From the NCBI GenBank assembly GCA_009698615.1, contig WLPU01000001.1, positions 124,001-188,000 of the forward strand: a stretch of 64,000 nucleotides of DNA, read 5' to 3'. The position numbers were made by a program, and so were the translations under genes. Below the pieces are notes generated by a model, which was not told the origin of the DNA, did no database searches, and saw nothing but the letters and a program-made list of their open reading frames with translations. Each line of letters opens with the position of its first letter. The first letter of the stretch is position 1. Shown one piece after another: positions 26,672 through 35,195 of this stretch. Source of the stretch: Actinomycetota bacterium (GTDB lineage: Bacteria; Actinomycetota; Actinomycetes; Nanopelagicales; Nanopelagicaceae).

Positions 26672-27166
26672 ATGGTGGAGATCCGTCCGGCAAAATCAAC
26701 AGACATTAAAGGCATTCGTGCCTTGATCGATACCTACGCACCACAACGTCGCTTGCTTTCGAAAGAAACCGTAACTCTTTATGAGAGCGTGCAGGAATTT
26801 ACAGTTGCGATTGACAATGGAGTGGTTGTTGGATGTGGCGCATTGCACGTGTTGTGGGAGGACTTGGCTGAAGTTCGAACTGTTGCTGTTGCTGAGCACC
26901 TACGTCGTAAAGGTGTAGGTCATCAAATTCTCGAAGCGGTAATAGATCGTGCGCGCACAATTGGGGTATCTCGCATTTTTTGTCTCACTTTTGAAACAGA
27001 GTTTTTTGGCAAGCATGGCTTCGAGGAAATCCAAGGCACCCCTGTCGAACCTGAGGTTTACAGCCAACTCCTTCATTCCTATGACACTGGTATCGCCGAG
27101 TTCCTGGACCTTGAAAGCGTTAAGCCCAATACCTTAGGCAATACAAGGATGCTCAGACACCTCTGA
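26672..27166 (+). CDS. GNAT acetyltransferase, ArgA-like amino-acid N-acetyltransferase
   Basis: This 164-residue single-domain GNAT protein has the acetyl-CoA motif VAVAEHLRRKGVGHQILEAVI (about residues 70-91). The start IRPAKSTDIKGIRALIDTYAPQRRLL and the middle GCGALHVLWEDLAEVRTVAV, plus GKHGFEEI near the C-terminus, closely follow the short N-acetylglutamate synthases of actinobacteria (Rv2747 type). It probably makes N-acetylglutamate for arginine synthesis, though no arg genes are nearby. It begins 2 bp after lysS, so it is in the same transcript, and it sits where lsr2 is often found between lysS and clpC. Confidence 0.75.
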   Translation: MVEIRPAKSTDIKGIRALIDTYAPQRRLLSKETVTLYESVQEFTVAIDNGVVVGCGALHVLWEDLAEVRTVAVAEHLRRKGVGHQILEAVIDRARTIGVSRIFCLTFETEFFGKHGFEEIQGTPVEPEVYSQLLHSYDTGIAEFLDLESVKPNTLGNTRMLRHL

Positions 27167-27308
27167 GATTGATCTAGATATGGCCTTGGTAGGGGCATAA
27201 ATCGCCCATATTTAGGGTTATAGAGGCAAGGTCCAAAGCTCGCCTCGCAACCCAACCCCGCGTGGCATTAGGCTTAGCAACTAGTCAGTTACACGAAGGA
27301 GCCACCAG

Positions 27309-29810
27309 ATGTTTGAGCGCTTTACCGATCGAGCCCGACGAGTAGTTGTCCTGGCTCAAGAAGAAGCACGCATGCTCAACCATAATTACATTGGCACAGA
27401 ACATATCCTCCTGGGACTTATCCATGAAGGAGAAGGCGTAGCAGCAAAGGGCCTTGAATCTCTCGGCATCTCTTTAGAGGCGGTGCGCTCGCAGGTTGAA
27501 GAAATTATTGGACAAGGACAGCAAGCACCCAGTGGACATATTCCTTTTACTCCGCGCGCGAAGAAAGTACTAGAACTTTCACTTCGCGAAGCGTTGCAGT
27601 TAGGCCACAACTACATTGGCACCGAACACATTTTGCTTGGCCTCATTCGAGAAGGCGAAGGCGTAGCAGCACAAGTGCTCATCAAATTAGGCGCAGATCT
27701 TGCACGAGTTCGCACACAAGTGATTCAACTTCTTTCTGGTTATCAAGGCAAGGAAACCGTTTCCACTGGTGGTCCGGCAGAAGGAACTCCTTCTACCTCG
27801 TTAGTCCTTGATCAGTTTGGACGAAATCTCACACAAGCTGCTCGCGAAGGAAAACTCGATCCTGTTATTGGCCGAGAAAAGGAAATCGAACGAGTGATGC
27901 AGATTTTGTCACGTCGTACCAAGAACAACCCAGTTCTTATAGGCGAACCAGGTGTGGGAAAGACTGCAGTTGTCGAAGGTCTTGCCCAAGCAATTGTTAA
28001 GGGCGATGTTCCTGAAACGCTTAAAGATAAGCAGCTGTATTCGCTCGATCTCGGTGCCCTTGTTGCCGGTAGCCGATACCGCGGAGATTTTGAGGAGCGT
28101 CTTAAGAAGGTATTGAAAGAGATCCGCACACGCGGAGACATCATTTTGTTTATCGACGAAATTCACACTCTCGTGGGTGCCGGTGCTGCAGAAGGCGCTA
28201 TTGATGCAGCAAGCATCTTGAAGCCAATGTTGGCGCGCGGGGAACTCCAGACTATTGGTGCAACAACGCTAGATGAGTATCGCAAGCACCTTGAAAAGGA
28301 TGCAGCTCTTGAGCGACGCTTTCAACCAATCCAAGTTGCAGAACCATCACTCGCACACACCATTGAAATTCTCAAGGGCCTTCGTGATCGCTACGAAACC
28401 CATCACCGTGTTTCGATTTCAGATGCTGCACTAGTCTCGGCAGCAACGTTGGCAGATCGCTATGTGTCAGATCGATTCTTGCCTGATAAGGCGATTGATC
28501 TCATTGACGAGGCTGGTTCGAGATTACGCATTCGCCGTATGACTGCACCACCAGAGCTTCGCGAATTCGATGAAAAGATCGCTTCAGTCCGTAAGGAAAA
28601 AGAGTCTGCAATCGACGGGCAAGATTTTGAGAAAGCTGCAAGCCTTCGCGATACTGAAAAGAATTTGATGCTCGAAAAAGCAGAGCGCGAAAAGACGTGG
28701 AAAGCAGGCGACCTCGATGTCGTTACCGAAGTAGATGAAGAACTCATTGCTGAAGTTCTTTCAATCGCCACAGGTATTCCTGTATTCAAACTGACCGAAG
28801 AAGAGACTGCTCGCTTGCTTCGCATGGAAGATGAACTCCATCGTCGCGTGATTGGTCAAGATCAAGCTATTAAGGCGCTTTCACAAGCAATTCGTCGCAC
28901 GCGAGCTGGATTGAAAGATCCAAAGCGCCCTGGCGGATCTTTTATCTTTGCTGGCCCATCTGGCGTCGGTAAGACGGAACTTTCACGCACGCTTGCTGCA
29001 TTCTTATTTGGTAGTGCCGATGCGTTGATCCAGCTTGATATGTCTGAATACTCAGAGCGCCATACAGCTTCTCGTTTGTTTGGTGCACCTCCCGGATATG
29101 TCGGATATGACGAAGGTGGTCAACTAACTGAAAAAGTGCGCCGCAAGCCTTTCTCTGTGGTTCTCTTCGACGAAATCGAAAAAGCGCACCCAGATATTTT
29201 CAACTCTTTATTGCAGGTGTTAGAAGATGGGCGCCTGACAGATTCACAAGGTCGCGTTGTTGACTTCAAAAATACCGTCATCATCATGACGACCAACCTC
29301 GGTACTCGTGACATTTCAAAGGGCGCGGGCCTTGGTTTTGCTAATTCTGAAGATGCTCTCGGAAACTATGAGCGCATGAAGGCAAAGGTTGGCGATGAGC
29401 TCAAGACACATTTCCGTCCTGAATTTCTCAACCGCATCGATGACATCATTGTTTTCCACCAGTTAACCAAGCCAGAGATCATTCAAATTGTTGACTTGAT
29501 GATCGCCAATCTTGATGATCGCCTCAAGGCGAAAGATATGGGAATCGAATTAACCCCTGCAGCCAAGGAATTATTGGCTACCCGTGGTTATGACCCATTG
29601 ATGGGAGCACGTCCATTGCGTCGCACCATTCAACGTGAGATTGAGGATGCTCTTTCAGAGAAGATTCTTTTCGGTGAGCTCAAGGCAGGCGAGATCATTG
29701 TTGTTGATGTTGAAGGCGTAGAAGCAGAGGCTAAATTTACTTTTGCTGGCTCACCTAAAGTGCTGACACCAGATACTCCTGGCGATTTGACGCAGGCACC
29801 AACCATCTAG
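27309..29810 (+). CDS. clpC: ATP-dependent Clp protease ATP-binding subunit ClpC
   Basis: This AAA+ unfoldase feeds ClpP. The 833 residues show two N-terminal Clp_N repeats ([21 protein letters not shown] and [21 protein letters not shown]). AAA domain 1 has [16 protein letters not shown], a UVR-type coiled coil follows ([15 protein letters not shown]), and AAA domain 2 has [15 protein letters not shown] and [25 protein letters not shown] precedes the ATG. The 142 bp upstream hold no obvious ClgR operator. No terminator of high quality follows. Confidence 0.96.
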   Translation: MFERFTDRARRVVVLAQEEARMLNHNYIGTEHILLGLIHEGEGVAAKGLESLGISLEAVRSQVEEIIGQGQQAPSGHIPFTPRAKKVLELSLREALQLGHNYIGTEHILLGLIREGEGVAAQVLIKLGADLARVRTQVIQLLSGYQGKETVSTGGPAEGTPSTSLVLDQFGRNLTQAAREGKLDPVIGREKEIERVMQILSRRTKNNPVLIGEPGVGKTAVVEGLAQAIVKGDVPETLKDKQLYSLDLGALVAGSRYRGDFEERLKKVLKEIRTRGDIILFIDEIHTLVGAGAAEGAIDAASILKPMLARGELQTIGATTLDEYRKHLEKDAALERRFQPIQVAEPSLAHTIEILKGLRDRYETHHRVSISDAALVSAATLADRYVSDRFLPDKAIDLIDEAGSRLRIRRMTAPPELREFDEKIASVRKEKESAIDGQDFEKAASLRDTEKNLMLEKAEREKTWKAGDLDVVTEVDEELIAEVLSIATGIPVFKLTEEETARLLRMEDELHRRVIGQDQAIKALSQAIRRTRAGLKDPKRPGGSFIFAGPSGVGKTELSRTLAAFLFGSADALIQLDMSEYSERHTASRLFGAPPGYVGYDEGGQLTEKVRRKPFSVVLFDEIEKAHPDIFNSLLQVLEDGRLTDSQGRVVDFKNTVIIMTTNLGTRDISKGAGLGFANSEDALGNYERMKAKVGDELKTHFRPEFLNRIDDIIVFHQLTKPEIIQIVDLMIANLDDRLKAKDMGIELTPAAKELLATRGYDPLMGARPLRRTIQREIEDALSEKILFGELKAGEIIVVDVEGVEAEAKFTFAGSPKVLTPDTPGDLTQAPTI

Positions 29811-29854
29811 GTTTTAGCTTTCGTTCAAGAACGCAATGCCCTGGAAGTTGCACA

Positions 29855-29882
29855 AAAAGTGAACTTTTCGTCCGTGCGAAAA
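29855..29882. terminator. Possible weak terminator between clpC and the aminoacylase gene
   Basis: Two competing short stems lie in the convergent gap: AAAAGT/ACTTTT and TTTTCG/CGAAAA. Both are AT-rich, so strength is doubtful. Confidence 0.3.
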
Positions 29883-29886
29883 ACTA

Positions 29887-31485
29887 TTAAGTGGTTTTGC
29901 GCAGCACGCGTCCAGTTCGGGCACCAGTGTGAGATCCATTGTCAACAACTATGGTTCCGTTTACCGTGACTAGGCGAATTCCCTCTGGGTAGACCCTTGG
30001 CACTTCCGGAGTGGCTTTACTTCTTACTTTATCCGCGTCAAAAACAACTATGTCAGCGAAATATCCCTCTTGCAGGATTCCTCGGTTTTTAATTCCGAAG
30101 CGAATTGCAGGCTTAGCGCTCATCTTATGAATTGCCGTCTCAAGCGAGATTGTTTTCTTCTCCCTCACGTGATGGGCTAAGTACTCGATATGCCCAGAGT
30201 ATGGGTGCTGGCTCATCGTGATATCGCTCAAAGGTCCATGATCAATGCTGGTATAGCCGTCAACTCCCAAGCTAAATTCTGGATGAGAAATCATTTCAGC
30301 AAGATGTGCTTCGGTAAATAGCTCGCCGATACTCACTAAGTCGTTCATTTCAGATCCTGCGGCCATCATGATGTCAAAAAAAGTATCCCATTCATCTTTT
30401 TTCACAATTTTTGAGATGGCGGTAATCGTCATTCCGCTAAATTCTGGAAAATTAGCATCCCCTGATAAGCGAACGCGATCCCATTGACCCTTATGAATAA
30501 ATCTCCAGTAACGATCGCAATCTGTCCTAAGGCGGTCTCGAACTAAATTATCTTTAAGGGCTCGAGCGGCCTCCGCATAACCATCCTCAATAAGCCATTC
30601 AGGGAAGATTGCAGCGAGTTCACCAAGGCCATACTTGAATGGAGTTGTATCTGCAGAAACATCGATTCCCTGATCTTTAGCCTTCATCATCATGTCGACT
30701 GCTCGCGCCCAGCCATTTTCTGGCGCATTAGTGTCATGACGAACATTGAAGTGCGAAATTTGCGCGGCGACATTTCCAATCTTGGCCAAGTCAAGCAATT
30801 CTTGAATTGCTTCGAAAAGCCTCGAATCGCGATTACGGACGTGGCTTGTATAGATACCATTGTGACGGCCGAGCTCTTTTACTAGATATTCCAATTCGCT
30901 TTGTTTAGAGAATGTTCCAGGAGTAAATTCCAGCCCCGTTGAAAGACCCAAAGCACCGGCTTCCATGGCTTCTGCGATGTACCCAGCCATGCGCTTGAGT
31001 TGTAGGTCAGTAACTTGGTCTTTTGCAAATACACCAGCCGCAGAGCGAATGGTGTTGTGTCCAACAAAACAGGCAACGTTTGCCGAAATGCCACCGTCTT
31101 CAAAGCTTCGCAAGTACTCCCCAAAAGTTGGCCAGTGAAATGTCTCTTCGAATGCATATGCGCGCATACGGGCAGCGATCAAATGCTCGGATTCGGGAGA
31201 GTAGGGAGCGTTGGACATTCCACAGTTGCCAACTATCTCAGTTGTAACTCCCTGACGAATTGAACTGTGAGACTCTCGATTTGAATGCAAAGTAAAGTCT
31301 GAATGACTGTGAGGATCGACAAACCCAGGAGCAACAATGAGATCAGTTGCGTCAATTTCAACTCTTGCCGACGGAACTCTTCCTATTGCAACGATTGTTT
31401 CGCCAGCAATTCCTATATCTGCACGGTATCTTGCTTTGCTCGTGCCATCAATGATCCATCCGTTGCGGATTGCTAGATCTAACAT
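29887..31485 (-). CDS. D-aminoacylase / N-acyl-D-amino-acid deacylase family amidohydrolase
   Basis: This 532-residue amidohydrolase releases an amino acid from an N-acyl (typically N-acyl-D-) amino acid. It shows the metal site PGFVDPHSHSDFTL (about residue 60), the family Cys motif TTEIVGNCGMS (about 97), the GLSTGLEFTPG segment, SHVRNRD, and a late Asp in the GVDGYTSIDHGPLSD region. There is no signal peptide, so it acts in the cytoplasm. ATG 31485 lies one base after the stop of the upstream ABC ATPase gene, while the track's start lies inside that gene. It is the last gene of the SBP-permease-ATPase operon, implying that the imported solute is its substrate or product. Confidence 0.82.
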   Translation of the reverse strand: MLDLAIRNGWIIDGTSKARYRADIGIAGETIVAIGRVPSARVEIDATDLIVAPGFVDPHSHSDFTLHSNRESHSSIRQGVTTEIVGNCGMSNAPYSPESEHLIAARMRAYAFEETFHWPTFGEYLRSFEDGGISANVACFVGHNTIRSAAGVFAKDQVTDLQLKRMAGYIAEAMEAGALGLSTGLEFTPGTFSKQSELEYLVKELGRHNGIYTSHVRNRDSRLFEAIQELLDLAKIGNVAAQISHFNVRHDTNAPENGWARAVDMMMKAKDQGIDVSADTTPFKYGLGELAAIFPEWLIEDGYAEAARALKDNLVRDRLRTDCDRYWRFIHKGQWDRVRLSGDANFPEFSGMTITAISKIVKKDEWDTFFDIMMAAGSEMNDLVSIGELFTEAHLAEMISHPEFSLGVDGYTSIDHGPLSDITMSQHPYSGHIEYLAHHVREKKTISLETAIHKMSAKPAIRFGIKNRGILQEGYFADIVVFDADKVRSKATPEVPRVYPEGIRLVTVNGTIVVDNGSHTGARTGRVLRKTT

Positions 31486-31486
31486 A

Positions 31487-32257
31487 TCAATCCGTGTGAG
31501 ACAAGATTGCAGAAAGGAAGTCCCGGGTCCTTTGTTGCGTCGGTTTGTCAAACAAAATCGCAGGATCGCCTTGCTCTACAATTTTTCCTTGATCCATAAA
31601 AATCACCCGATCTGCTACTTGGCGAACGAATCCCATTTCATGGGTTACAACGAGCATTGTCATACCGTCATTTGCCAGAGTTCGCATGACTGCAAGAACT
31701 TCTCCAACAATTTCAGGATCAAGAGCACTCGTGGCCTCGTCAAAGAGCATGACTTGTGGATTCATGGCAAGGGCGCGAGCGATTGCAACTCTTTGTTGTT
31801 GCCCGCCTGAGAGCTCTTCCGGATACGCGTCAGCCTTCTCAGGCAGTCCAACTTGCTTCAATAAGCGCATTGCTTTCTCTTCGTAAACTTCAACTTTCTC
31901 TTTGAGTACATATTTGGGACCAGCCATGATGTTCTGCTTGGCTGTCATGTGAGGGAAAAGATTGAATTGCTGAAAAACCATTCCTACTTTTGATTGCAAG
32001 TGAGCAATCTTGTTGCCAGAGATTTTGGAGGGGCTATGACTGTCAATGGTGATTCTCTCGCCATCAATAGTTATTACCCCGGCATTAGGTTTTTCGAGAA
32101 AATTGATACAGCGAAGAAGGGTTGATTTACCGCTGCCCGAGGGCCCAATAATGCCAATCACTTCGCCCTTGGCCACGCTCATCGAGAAGGAATCCAGAAC
32201 TAGATTATCTCCAAAGCTCTTGGAAAGGTTCTCAACCTCGACCATTGAAGTGCTCAT
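31487..32257 (-). CDS. Polar amino acid ABC transporter, ATP-binding subunit
   Basis: This 256-residue ATPase is of the GlnQ/HisP type. It has Walker [14 protein letters not shown], a Q-loop [14 protein letters not shown], signature [16 protein letters not shown], Walker [15 protein letters not shown] and the switch [16 protein letters not shown]. The FPH after the Q-loop and the TSALDPE ending are typical of polar amino-acid importers. Its start overlaps the permease stop by 4 bp and its stop is one base from the aminoacylase start. Confidence 0.9.
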   Translation of the reverse strand: MSTSMVEVENLSKSFGDNLVLDSFSMSVAKGEVIGIIGPSGSGKSTLLRCINFLEKPNAGVITIDGERITIDSHSPSKISGNKIAHLQSKVGMVFQQFNLFPHMTAKQNIMAGPKYVLKEKVEVYEEKAMRLLKQVGLPEKADAYPEELSGGQQQRVAIARALAMNPQVMLFDEATSALDPEIVGEVLAVMRTLANDGMTMLVVTHEMGFVRQVADRVIFMDQGKIVEQGDPAILFDKPTQQRTRDFLSAILSHTD

Positions 32258-32952
32258 GCTGAAACCTCACCATTCTCTGGGGTCATCTTCTTGCGGGCGT
32301 ACCCATTCTTCATTCTCTTCTCTAAATACGTTACAAGCTGGATTGCCGGGAATCCAACCATGAAGTACATAACAAAAACCATTATGTAAATAGTCATATA
32401 GTCATATGTTGCACCGGCAGCAATTTGCCCCTTAAACATCAATTCTTGAATTGTTACCGTCGATGCTAAAGAAGTATCTTTAAATAAGGACACAACATAG
32501 TTACCTAAAGAAGGAATCAAAGTCCTAAATGCTTGAGGGAATATGACTCTGGCCATGGCCGTTGATTTAGTCATGCCAATTGCGGCAGCGGCATCATGTT
32601 GACCCTTTGGAACCGCTTCAATTCCTCCGCGATAAACTTCAGAAAGATATGCAGTGACGTTAAGTGAAAGTCCAATATATGCTGCCATGAATGGTCCAAA
32701 TCGGATTCCGACAAATGGCAAGGCGAAGTAAATGAAAATTAATTGAACTAAAAGTGGTGTCGATCTAATAATGGTGACATAGCAGGTCACTGCGAATCTA
32801 AGAATGCGAATTTTTGACATCTTAGCAAGGGCAACAAAGATACCTGCCGTTAAGCTTGTTATTCCACAGAGAAAAGTTAAGACGATTGTCATCAATAGAC
32901 CCATGGACAGGCCAGCTAAAGCCGCCTTCGCGTTTACCACATTGAAAACCAC
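32254..32952 (-). CDS. Polar amino acid ABC transporter, permease subunit
   Basis: This 232-residue membrane protein has about five helices and the His/Glu/Gln/Arg permease pattern. The N-terminal [17 protein letters not shown] is followed by [18 protein letters not shown], and the EAA coupling loop is [32 protein letters not shown] (about 125-157). It starts at a GTG with AAGGAG about 6 nt upstream. A strong hairpin separates it from the binding-protein gene. A single permease gene suggests a homodimeric membrane part. Confidence 0.88.
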   Translation of the reverse strand: MVFNVVNAKAALAGLSMGLLMTIVLTFLCGITSLTAGIFVALAKMSKIRILRFAVTCYVTIIRSTPLLVQLIFIYFALPFVGIRFGPFMAAYIGLSLNVTAYLSEVYRGGIEAVPKGQHDAAAAIGMTKSTAMARVIFPQAFRTLIPSLGNYVVSLFKDTSLASTVTIQELMFKGQIAAGATYDYMTIYIMVFVMYFMVGFPAIQLVTYLEKRMKNGYARKKMTPENGEVSA

Positions 32953-32967
32953 GTTTACTCCTTTTCA

Positions 32968-33017
32968 AATAAAAAGTGTTCGCGGTGCAGTGGTATTAGC
33001 ACCGCACCGCGAACACT
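32968..33017 (-). terminator. Hairpin between binding-protein and permease genes (attenuator or mRNA stabiliser)
   Basis: A perfect 14-bp stem (AGTGTTCGCGGTGC with GCACCGCGAACACT, loop 15 nt) is followed on the minus strand by TTTTTATTT, then by the permease ribosome binding site. It is positioned to cause partial termination or to protect the 3' end of the binding-protein mRNA, giving excess binding protein over membrane subunits. Confidence 0.75.
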
Positions 33018-33029
33018 ATTTCAATCGAT

Positions 33030-33977
33030 TTATGGCAGGTAATCTGGCATAAACAGGGCATCTGAAGTGAGACCATATTTGACCAAGATAGCAGTGACGA
33101 TTCCATGATCACGTAACTCTGCAAGAGCGCGCGAATACGCTGAGGCGAGTGTGCAATCGGCAGGACGCATGGCGTACTTGCCATATTCATCCTTGAAATC
33201 AGCAGGCGCAATAGCCTTGGTGAGGACCTTCAATTTATTAGTTGGGTTGGAGAGGTTGAATGAGCCAACTTTAGGTGTGTCCTCGAGTAAGACGTCAACT
33301 TTCTTAGCCTGAAGACCGAGGAATTCGGTGTCAGCGCTTTCGAAAACCGTCAGATCAACCTTAGGATTCGTTAATGCAGAGAGATACTGAGCGCTAAACG
33401 AACCATTGATTGCTCCGACTTTAACGCCACTCTTTTGTAGATCAGCCCATGTTTGAACGTTCTTTGGGTTGTCTGGATGAACGGTGAGCGCTGTTCCATA
33501 CCACCAGGCTGGTGATGTGAAGATGATGGTCTTGAGGCGTGTTGGATTCTCATGGATGTTTCCAGCGATTACGTCAATTCTCTTTGACACTAAAGCTGGA
33601 ATCATTTCTGGCCACTGAAGTGCTACATCTGTGTGCTTGGTGATACCAAGATATTTCAAGACTGCGATATTGATGTCGTAGTCAATACCAGTCATCTTTC
33701 CATCTTTGCCCGTGTACATATAAGGCGCAGCTTGGTAAACGCCAAGTTTGACCCCGGAAGAAACTGCTTTTCCATATGCGTTGTCACGGCATGCTTGGTT
33801 TGGCAACGTGCCAGTTATCGGCGTCCATCCCATTGCCGTGAAGTATGCATAATCGATCTGGCCAGCCTGGCCGCCAGCAGAATTCGCTACACCAGTGAAA
33901 AGTGTTGAGAATCCGATGAGTCCAGTCGCGACAATCGCAATTGCAGAACGCTTAGATTTGAATCTTTTTAGCATCAT
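33030..33977 (-). CDS. ABC transporter substrate-binding protein, family 3
   Basis: This 315-residue exported binding protein has a signal peptide (about 1-34, ending GVANSA). The two-lobe family 3 fold follows: KLGVYQAAPYMYTGKDGKMTGIDYDINIAVLKYLG, then WPEMIPALVSKRIDVIAGNI, then VGAINGSFSAQYLSAL and KVDVLLEDTPKVGSFN. No Cys lies at the cleavage site, so it is not a lipoprotein, which is unusual for a Gram-positive importer. A G-run (GGGGGGAA) lies about 6 nt before the paired ATG codons. It is first in the operon; the ligand is probably a modified or polar amino acid. Confidence 0.85.
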   Translation of the reverse strand: MMLKRFKSKRSAIAIVATGLIGFSTLFTGVANSAGGQAGQIDYAYFTAMGWTPITGTLPNQACRDNAYGKAVSSGVKLGVYQAAPYMYTGKDGKMTGIDYDINIAVLKYLGITKHTDVALQWPEMIPALVSKRIDVIAGNIHENPTRLKTIIFTSPAWWYGTALTVHPDNPKNVQTWADLQKSGVKVGAINGSFSAQYLSALTNPKVDLTVFESADTEFLGLQAKKVDVLLEDTPKVGSFNLSNPTNKLKVLTKAIAPADFKDEYGKYAMRPADCTLASAYSRALAELRDHGIVTAILVKYGLTSDALFMPDYLP

Positions 33978-34095
33978 CTATATTTCCCCCCTATTTTCTC
34001 GCTTTGAAGGTGCAGTGCCAACCAAGAAATTATTACGTTGGGGAACGCTCGGAAATATGGCACAGTACCTAGTTTTGGTCTCCCTCGTCGAAGAG

Positions 34096-34124
34096 TTGCG
34101 AGAGTTTTACAGATTATCTATTAT
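34096..34124 (+). promoter_or_regulatory. Promoter reading toward the GntR gene
   Basis: TTGCGA (34096-34101), a 17-bp spacer and TATTAT (34119-34124) make a good housekeeping promoter. Its -10 lies inside the palindrome, which suggests autoregulation. The leader to the GntR gene would be long, about 290 nt. Confidence 0.45.
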
Positions 34125-34131
34125 CTGTCAA
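34102..34131 (-). promoter_or_regulatory. Promoter of the transporter-aminoacylase operon
   Basis: On the minus strand a perfect TTGACA (34126-34131) is followed after about 16 bp by TAAAAC. The -10 is weak. The leader to the binding-protein gene would be about 120 nt. Confidence 0.45.
34109..34128. promoter_or_regulatory. Candidate GntR operator
   Basis: A 20-bp imperfect palindrome with ACAGAT and ATCTGT arms (8 of 10 positions symmetric) overlaps the minus-strand -35/spacer and the plus-strand -10. A repressor bound here would block both divergent promoters. Confidence 0.55.
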
Positions 34132-34186
34132 CGGTATGCGCCGTGGCCTTTCCTGCCTTTTGAGGTGCCCAAGGTAAATCTGTCGC

Positions 34187-34207
34187 TTATTCCACCAGTT
34201 GGAATAA
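34187..34207. promoter_or_regulatory. Second palindrome, possible operator or leader hairpin
   Basis: Perfect 8-bp arms TTATTCCA and TGGAATAA around CCAGT. Its centre is 79 bp from that of the first palindrome. The arms differ in sequence from the first site, so the two need not bind the same protein. Confidence 0.4.
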
Positions 34208-34416
34208 CCCCCTCGTTGCGGAAAGAGGAAATAGATGCCTGCACCTTAAGCAGCCAAATTGGCGCTGAGGAGCTTTGGAGGAAATCGGATTGGATTTCAG
34301 TTTTAATCTGCGCTTTGATCATTGATCCCAAGATTCGAGATGCATACAGCGGCTAGTGGATAGTCAAGTTAATGTCATGAACTGGTTTCGACCATTGGAC
34401 GAAGAATGAGAGGAAT

Positions 34417-35088
34417 GTGTTAGCGCAAATGTCAGATCGATTTCTTCGCACGCCATCCTCGCCGAGCTCCTCGCAACGTTTGAATGTTGCGCACTCATTA
34501 CGCGAGGCAATAATTTCGGGGCAAATACTTCCAGGCACGCAATTGAAGCAAAATGAGATCGGGGCCAAGTTTAACTGTAGCCCTGGACCGGTAAGGGAAG
34601 CAATGCGGGACCTTGAAAGCGAAGGACTCCTACAGCACATTCATAACCGTGGAGTTTTCGTTTCGAGAATCAGCAGCGAAGAGTTTTTAGAAATGTTATC
34701 TCCAACTCGGCTTCTCCTTGAAAAGTTTGCGCTCAGAAAATCTTCTGCAAAGTTTACTCCGACGGTCGTAGCCGAACTCGAAAAACAAATTGACTTAATG
34801 TCTCAAGGAGCCAAGAAGAAAAATATTAAGGTTATTCATGAGGCAGATATTAAATTTCATACAATCACAATGGAAACTGCTGCAACTGAACAAACTCTGC
34901 AATTATGGAAAAGTGTAATTTCTCGTATCAGGTTAGAGTTTTACTCAGTAGGGCCAAGCCCAACTTTGGCTAGTCAAGCCCCAGAGCACAGAAAGCTCTT
35001 GAAGACACTTCTGTCTGGTGAAGTGAAGAAAATTGATGCAGCCCTGGAATGGCACATTATTGGAACGATCAAGGATCGACTTAAGTAA
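34417..35088 (+). CDS. GntR-family regulator with FCD domain
   Basis: This 223-residue regulator has an N-terminal winged helix (about 20-85: LREAIISGQILPGTQLKQNEIGAKFNCSPGPVREAMRDLESEGLLQ). An all-helical FCD ligand domain follows (about 95-220), with metal/ligand-type positions in DIKFHTITMETAA and the late APEHRKLLKTLLSGE. Such proteins usually repress a neighbouring catabolic operon until an organic acid or amino-acid ligand binds. It is divergent from the transporter-aminoacylase operon, which is the likely target. The start may be GTG 34417 (close to GAGAGG) or ATG 34429. Confidence 0.85.
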   Translation: MLAQMSDRFLRTPSSPSSSQRLNVAHSLREAIISGQILPGTQLKQNEIGAKFNCSPGPVREAMRDLESEGLLQHIHNRGVFVSRISSEEFLEMLSPTRLLLEKFALRKSSAKFTPTVVAELEKQIDLMSQGAKKKNIKVIHEADIKFHTITMETAATEQTLQLWKSVISRIRLEFYSVGPSPTLASQAPEHRKLLKTLLSGEVKKIDAALEWHIIGTIKDRLK

Positions 35089-35160
35089 AAGAAAGTTGGA
35101 TAAGCTATCTTGCTTAGCGTCAATGTGGCACGTCACCATTAATTGCGAGGTTGTCGATAC

Positions 35161-35186
35161 TAAGGGCCAGGCGTTCAACTGGCTTA
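35161..35186. terminator. Possible bidirectional terminator
   Basis: TAAG-GG-CCAG pairs with CTGGCTTA (two-base bulge) in the convergent gap between the GntR gene and mutY; no clear U tract. Confidence 0.35.
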
Positions 35187-35195
35187 ATTAGGAAT

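Larger units (their letters stand above)
33978..34416. other. 440-bp divergent control region, with a possible cryptic ORF
   Basis: This is the largest gap in the window. It holds divergent promoters over a palindrome (34096-34131) and a second palindrome (34187-34207). A plus-strand frame stays open to 34356 (from GTG 34015 or ATG 34057; 99-113 codons; end reads AEELWRKSDWISVLICALI). That frame has no recognised family and uses an AGG codon seldom seen around it. It could be a small gene, a decayed gene or chance. No RNA element is recognised. Confidence 0.45.

Noticed and set aside
27167-27308. ClgR operator upstream of clpC
   Set aside because: I looked for a CGC...GCG type site and found only partial matches, so nothing reliable can be claimed.
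33978-34100. Riboswitch in the leader of the binding-protein gene
   Set aside because: No recognisable aptamer core or terminator/anti-terminator pair could be seen.
34128-34331. 67-codon minus-strand ORF in the GntR control region
   Set aside because: Short, no family, no ribosome binding site, and it lies in the leader/promoter region.
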